From positions 1 through 8,814 of the forward strand of contig JBILUQ010000160.1 of assembly GCA_044370935.1 (NCBI GenBank): a stretch of DNA of 8,814 nt. The letters run 5' to 3'. This document shows positions 5,699 to 8,814 of the stretch, in pieces; within the stretch, counting starts at the first letter, position 1; each line of letters starts with the position of its first letter. Below the pieces are notes generated by a model. It was not told the origin of the DNA. It worked only from the letters and a program-made list of their open reading frames with translations, and did not search any database. Made by a program: the position numbers and the translations under genes. The DNA comes from Chth-196 sp044370935 (GTDB lineage: Bacteria; Verrucomicrobiota; Verrucomicrobiia; Chthoniobacterales; Chthoniobacteraceae).

Positions 5699-8505
5699 TT
5701 CTCAATTAACTCTTTGATCTTCGGTTGCATGGCCTTCGCCCAAGCTTCATAGCCCGCGGCGTCGAGGTGGATGGGGTAGGGCTTCTCGTCCTGGAACAAC
5801 CGCGTGGAAAGGGTGCCGTCGGTTTCGAGGAAATGTTTGCTGAGGTCGAGCCAGAAGACCTGCTTTTGATCAGCAAGCTTCTCGATCTGCCGGTTCACTT
5901 CGTCGTTGCGCTGGCGTTTGATGGCTTCGCCCCGGGGAAGAATCGCGAGCAGGAGGACTTTGGTTCCGGGGGCCTTGGCGGCCAGAATGTCGAGGATCGC
6001 GCGGACGCCCTCGGCGGTGTCGTCGGCGGTCTCGGTGCCGAAACGATGCCCTGTGTTGTTGGTGCCGATCATAAGGATGAAGAGCTTGGGCTGGTAGCCA
6101 TCGAGCGTTCCTGGGAAGGCGAGCCGCCACAGCACGTTCTCTGTTTTATCCGAGGCGATGCCGAGGTTCAGGGTCCGGTAGGCGGGAAAGTGTTTCTCCC
6201 AAATCTCAGCAGGGGCACCGCTCTGCCAGCCTGCGGTGATCGAGTCGCCAATCAAAACAAGATCCCACCGGCCTGGCTCGGCCGTCGCCGCCTGCCGCTC
6301 GACGATCTTCATCCATCCGGGATTCTCCGTTCGCGGCGTTGGGGTGGTCGAGAGGCTCATCCCCGGAGATGGCGCGAGTGGACTTGGCAGGGTTGGTTTG
6401 GAGATGGCCGAGGGTTTGGTTGGCGGCACGGGGCTGGCGGTGGCACAGGCAAAATCATCCGTGCGAAAGGGTGAGGCGGGAAGACCGGCGTGGTTGTAGA
6501 GATTGCAGGAGGGATTGTCCGCCCACGCGTAGCGCACGGCGATGGGCGTGGCCACTTGAGTTGAATAGACCATCACTGTGTCGCCGTCGATCTTTGCATC
6601 GGCCCAGACCCATTTCTTGTCTGCCCCGCAAATCGCGAAACCTTCGAGTTGGCTGTGCGGGCTGTTGCGCACGAGCGGCGCGGCTTTGCCGGCCTTGCGC
6701 ATCACGTCGTAGGTGGCGGGTACTTCCTTTGCGATGAGTCCGCCGCCGAGGTGGTCAAAGTGCAACCGAATGGCGCTGCCCTCGACCTTCATTGACGTGT
6801 AAACAGGACCTGAATCCACCACATCGCGGCCATACGTTTTCGCGAGCGCGATCCGCGCGAGGCGTTCACCGGCCACCTGCTTGCTTTGCGGATGGATGTC
6901 TTCGGACTCGCCGGTGTCGATGAGCACCGCCATTCCCGTGTTGGGCACCGAGAGCGTCTTCGCCTGAGCCTCGCGCAAATCCGCCCACACGCTATCTCCT
7001 GGCTGGTCCGTCTTCGCGCGGTAGTTGGCGAGCTGGCAGTAGTAGAACGGAAAATCGCCCTGCTGCCAGTGCTGCCGCCAGTCCTGCATGAGCAGGGGGA
7101 AAGAGGTTCGGTAGAGGCTGGCGCTGCCAACGTTTGATTCGCCCTGATACCAGAGCACGCCGCGAATGGCATACGGCAGGATAGGATGCACCATGCCTTG
7201 GAATAGTCGCCCAGGTAGAACGTGCTGACCGGTAAGTGGCGGGACCTTTTCCTTAGCGGCGGGTTCGAGCGGCGGCAGTTCATATTCTGCCTTCGCCATC
7301 CAGCCGCCGGGTATCTTTGTGCTGCCCACGCTTGGAACCCAACTGAATCCCGGCGGCTCGGCTGGTGCGAAGATGCGCACGGCCAAGTGATTCACGCCTT
7401 CCTTCACAACTGTGGGTGGAATCAAGTAATGCCGCACGTTGGTAAGACCGGTGAAACTGTCCACTGTGCGCTCGCCGATAAGCGTGCCGTTCCAATACAC
7501 GCGATCGAATTGCGCCGAGGGACCGAACTGCAATACCTGCGCCGCACCGGTCTGCCGCGCATTCAGCGCGATCTCCTTGCGAAACCAAAATGCGCCGAGT
7601 TTTGGCAAGGAAGGATCCGACACCGGCCCGCTGTCCTTCACCGCCACCCAGCCGTGGTCTTGCGACACCGGCCCGCTGGTAAACGGCGCCACATCGACAG
7701 CGGGTCGATCCTCGCGTTGAGCTTGTTTCAACCAGTCGCGAAAGGCGCTTTTGTTGCGCTCGCTCATCGCATCCATGTTGTTCACGGCGGCCGCCAGTTC
7801 TGGCACGCTGGCGAGCGAGTCCGGACTGATCCAAGGCTCCACCTTCGATCCTCCCCAACACACTTTGATGAGCCCAACTGGCGTCTTCAGTTCACGCTGG
7901 ATGCTTTTGGCGAAGTAGTAGCCCGCCGCGATAAAATCCTCCGTGGTGCCCGGTCGCGCTATGGTCCAATAGCCCTGCACATCGTCCGCCGGTGTCCTTG
8001 AGGAAGGATTCTTCAAGACGTGAAACTGCCGTAGGTTCGGGTTCGCCGAGGCTTCGATCTCAGCAGCCGTGTTCGTGATCGCCTTCATGTCGAACTCCAT
8101 GTTCGACTGTCCGCTGCCCGCCCAGACTTCGCCCACGATCACGTCCGCGATCTTCACGCTGCGATTCCGGGTCGGCGATTGCACGACCATTTCGCGGGAG
8201 TCCGCGCTGGCTTCGAGGGCATCGAGTTTTAGTGTCCACTTGCCATCCGCATTCGCAGTGGTGGTCTTGGTCTGCCCGGCGAACTCCACGACGATCTGCT
8301 CACCCGCCTCCGCCCAGCCCCACACGGGGACTGCCTTGGCGCATTGCAGCACCATGTGATCCGAGAAGATCGAGGGGAGCCTTAACTCGGCCGCGTTCAA
8401 AGCCGCCAGCGGCGCGAGTAGTAGAGCGGTGAGAATCGAGCGCAGCAAGAAAGCCTGCCAAACGGATTTCAAAAAAAAGCGGGCAACAGTAAGGGTAGCT
8501 TTCAT
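5695..8505 (-). CDS. Secreted bifunctional esterase: sialate O-acetylesterase (SASA) module fused to a GDSL/SGNH hydrolase
   Basis: This is a 936-aa exported protein. The signal peptide covers 1-39 (LLRSILTALLLAPLAALNAA). Residues about 40-690 form a sialate 9-O-acetylesterase-like unit: LPSIFSDHMVLQ (43-54), an N-terminal beta domain, the nucleophile motif AGSGQSNMEF (129-138, S134), GLIKVCWGGSKVEPWI (211-226), an inserted galactose-binding-like sandwich (about 300-410), VLWYQGESN (450-458) and the catalytic EDIHP (D536, H538). A Pro/Ser/Thr-rich linker (about 690-728) leads to a second, different SGNH hydrolase (about 729-936): LIGDSITAGW (751-760, S755), LGIASDKTENVLWRL (781-795), MIGTNN (812-817, N816) and IHLDAAGYEAWA (912-923, H913). 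Both modules would remove acyl groups, probably acetyl, from glycans. In the second, the Asp normally three residues before the catalytic His is Tyr910. The gene begins 26 nt after the upstream small ORF. Confidence 0.92.
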   Translation of the reverse strand: MKATLTVARFFLKSVWQAFLLRSILTALLLAPLAALNAAELRLPSIFSDHMVLQCAKAVPVWGWAEAGEQIVVEFAGQTKTTTANADGKWTLKLDALEASADSREMVVQSPTRNRSVKIADVIVGEVWAGSGQSNMEFDMKAITNTAAEIEASANPNLRQFHVLKNPSSRTPADDVQGYWTIARPGTTEDFIAAGYYFAKSIQRELKTPVGLIKVCWGGSKVEPWISPDSLASVPELAAAVNNMDAMSERNKSAFRDWLKQAQREDRPAVDVAPFTSGPVSQDHGWVAVKDSGPVSDPSLPKLGAFWFRKEIALNARQTGAAQVLQFGPSAQFDRVYWNGTLIGERTVDSFTGLTNVRHYLIPPTVVKEGVNHLAVRIFAPAEPPGFSWVPSVGSTKIPGGWMAKAEYELPPLEPAAKEKVPPLTGQHVLPGRLFQGMVHPILPYAIRGVLWYQGESNVGSASLYRTSFPLLMQDWRQHWQQGDFPFYYCQLANYRAKTDQPGDSVWADLREAQAKTLSVPNTGMAVLIDTGESEDIHPQSKQVAGERLARIALAKTYGRDVVDSGPVYTSMKVEGSAIRLHFDHLGGGLIAKEVPATYDVMRKAGKAAPLVRNSPHSQLEGFAICGADKKWVWADAKIDGDTVMVYSTQVATPIAVRYAWADNPSCNLYNHAGLPASPFRTDDFACATASPVPPTKPSAISKPTLPSPLAPSPGMSLSTTPTPRTENPGWMKIVERQAATAEPGRWDLVLIGDSITAGWQSGAPAEIWEKHFPAYRTLNLGIASDKTENVLWRLAFPGTLDGYQPKLFILMIGTNNTGHRFGTETADDTAEGVRAILDILAAKAPGTKVLLLAILPRGEAIKRQRNDEVNRQIEKLADQKQVFWLDLSKHFLETDGTLSTRLFQDEKPYPIHLDAAGYEAWAKAMQPKIKELIEK
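8410..8434 (-). repeat. 25-nt signal-peptide repeat, copy B
   Basis: Found in the esterase leader, encoding LTALLLAP. All three differences from copy A are synonymous, so the peptide is identical. That can reflect selection on the peptide as well as shared DNA ancestry. Confidence 0.7.
8431..8505 (-). repeat. Esterase leader, copy 2 of the 75-nt sequence shared with the sulfatase gene
   Basis: This is the partner of 5624-5698: ungapped over 25 codons from the ATG. It contains a run of eight A on the plus strand (8471-8478, TTTTTTTT in the coding strand), where the sulfatase copy has only four T. Directly downstream, at 8410-8434, the leader instead matches the short secreted gene at 3857-3881. 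Confidence 0.75.
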
Positions 8506-8531
8506 GGCTGTTTAGAGGCTCATTTTTCGGC

Positions 8532-8807
8532 TCAGGCGGAAGCGTCTTTAAGCGCGCGGGGTTGAATTTGTGATTGGTAGAAATTGCTTTTCACGGCGTT
8601 TGCGCAGCTCGCGCGTGATTGTCGCGGGGGCGCATTAAAGCCTCGCGTTGCTGCTGCCATAGCGCCTTCCGTTCGGGCGGGGGCGGACTCACTTGCCCGT
8701 TTCGCAGCCGTCGAAGCGTTAGCAACTTCGGGCTTGGCTTGTGCGAACAAGGCAGGCGGCGCGAGCATCAGGGCGCGCAGAAAAGTGAGGACGAGGATGT
8801 GTTTCAT
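8532..8807 (-). CDS. Small ORF with signal peptide, mature part unrecognised; possible gene remnant
   Basis: This 91-aa ORF starts MKHILVLTFLRALMLAPPAL with FAQA after it, a convincing signal peptide with a cleavage site near residue 24. What follows (residues 25-91) is rich in Ala, Arg and Ser, without hydrophobic periodicity or recognisable motifs, and resembles out-of-frame translation of GC-rich DNA. In the minus frame shifted by one base, positions 8591-8707 read PPPPERKALWQQQREALMRP, a more protein-like charged helical segment that ends at a stop. A frameshifted or decayed gene near 8705 is therefore possible. It ends 26 nt before the esterase start on the same strand and shares the leader repeat and the GCCATGAAA start context with its neighbours. 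The start codon is only 7 nt from the window edge, so its promoter cannot be seen. Confidence 0.45.
   Translation of the reverse strand: MKHILVLTFLRALMLAPPALFAQAKPEVANASTAAKRASESAPARTEGAMAAATRGFNAPPRQSRASCANAVKSNFYQSQIQPRALKDASA
8757..8781 (-). repeat. 25-nt signal-peptide repeat, copy C
   Basis: Found in the leader of the 91-aa ORF at 8532-8807, encoding LRALMLAP. It matches copy A at 21 of 25 positions by hand count. Confidence 0.6.
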
Positions 8808-8814
8808 GGCTTTT

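Noticed and set aside
5725..6474. 249-codon open frame on the plus strand
   Set aside because: It is antisense to the well-supported second esterase module and has no recognisable motif.
7222..8001. 259-codon open frame on the plus strand
   Set aside because: It is antisense to the SASA module, where the minus strand has clear catalytic motifs.

Overview
The window looks like a carbohydrate-catabolism region of a GC-rich bacterium from the PVC group, most likely Verrucomicrobiota. Three things suggest this: secreted formylglycine sulfatases, sialate O-acetylesterase/SGNH proteins and DUF1080-like domains packed together; signal peptides of the LLLAPL type; and translation starts with no obvious Shine-Dalgarno sequence. 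The assignment is inferred from gene content and protein style, with no marker gene. Planctomycetota or Lentisphaerota cannot be excluded.

Layout. Nearly everything lies on the minus strand in two probable operons, with one plus-strand regulator between them. The right-hand operon (transcribed 8807 to 3584) encodes a small secreted protein of unclear integrity, a 936-aa secreted protein with two different SGNH esterase modules, a secreted type I sulfatase whose start overlaps the esterase stop (ATGA), and a short secreted protein that seems truncated. The regulator (2833-3639, plus) has a PAS sensor domain and an AraC-type DNA-binding domain. The left-hand operon (2788 to 1 and beyond) starts 44 nt away, divergently. 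It encodes a ROK-family sugar kinase or regulator with its centre missing, a GmhA-like SIS sugar-phosphate isomerase, an exported fusion of a xylose-isomerase-like TIM barrel with a DUF1080-like beta-sandwich, and the first 39 codons of an exported protein that looks like an FAD-dependent oxidoreductase.

How the genes may work together (inference). The sulfatase and esterase would strip sulfate and acetyl groups from a decorated polysaccharide outside the cytoplasm. The TIM-barrel/DUF1080 fusion, with the possible oxidoreductase, fits the chemistry of 3-keto-glycoside processing. The SIS and ROK proteins would act on a released sugar in the cytoplasm, and the PAS-AraC protein is the obvious local regulator.

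The most notable signals are: (1) the ROK gene has lost its glycine-rich and zinc-binding core in frame, and carries a 12-bp tandem repeat just before the junction; (2) the leaders of four consecutive genes with unrelated mature proteins are related at DNA level, with one leader apparently a mosaic of two others; (3) two unusual domain fusions, TIM barrel with DUF1080 and SASA with GDSL; (4) two short secreted ORFs that look like gene remnants. I saw no tRNA, rRNA, CRISPR, transposase or phage gene, and no intergenic stretch above 60 nt.
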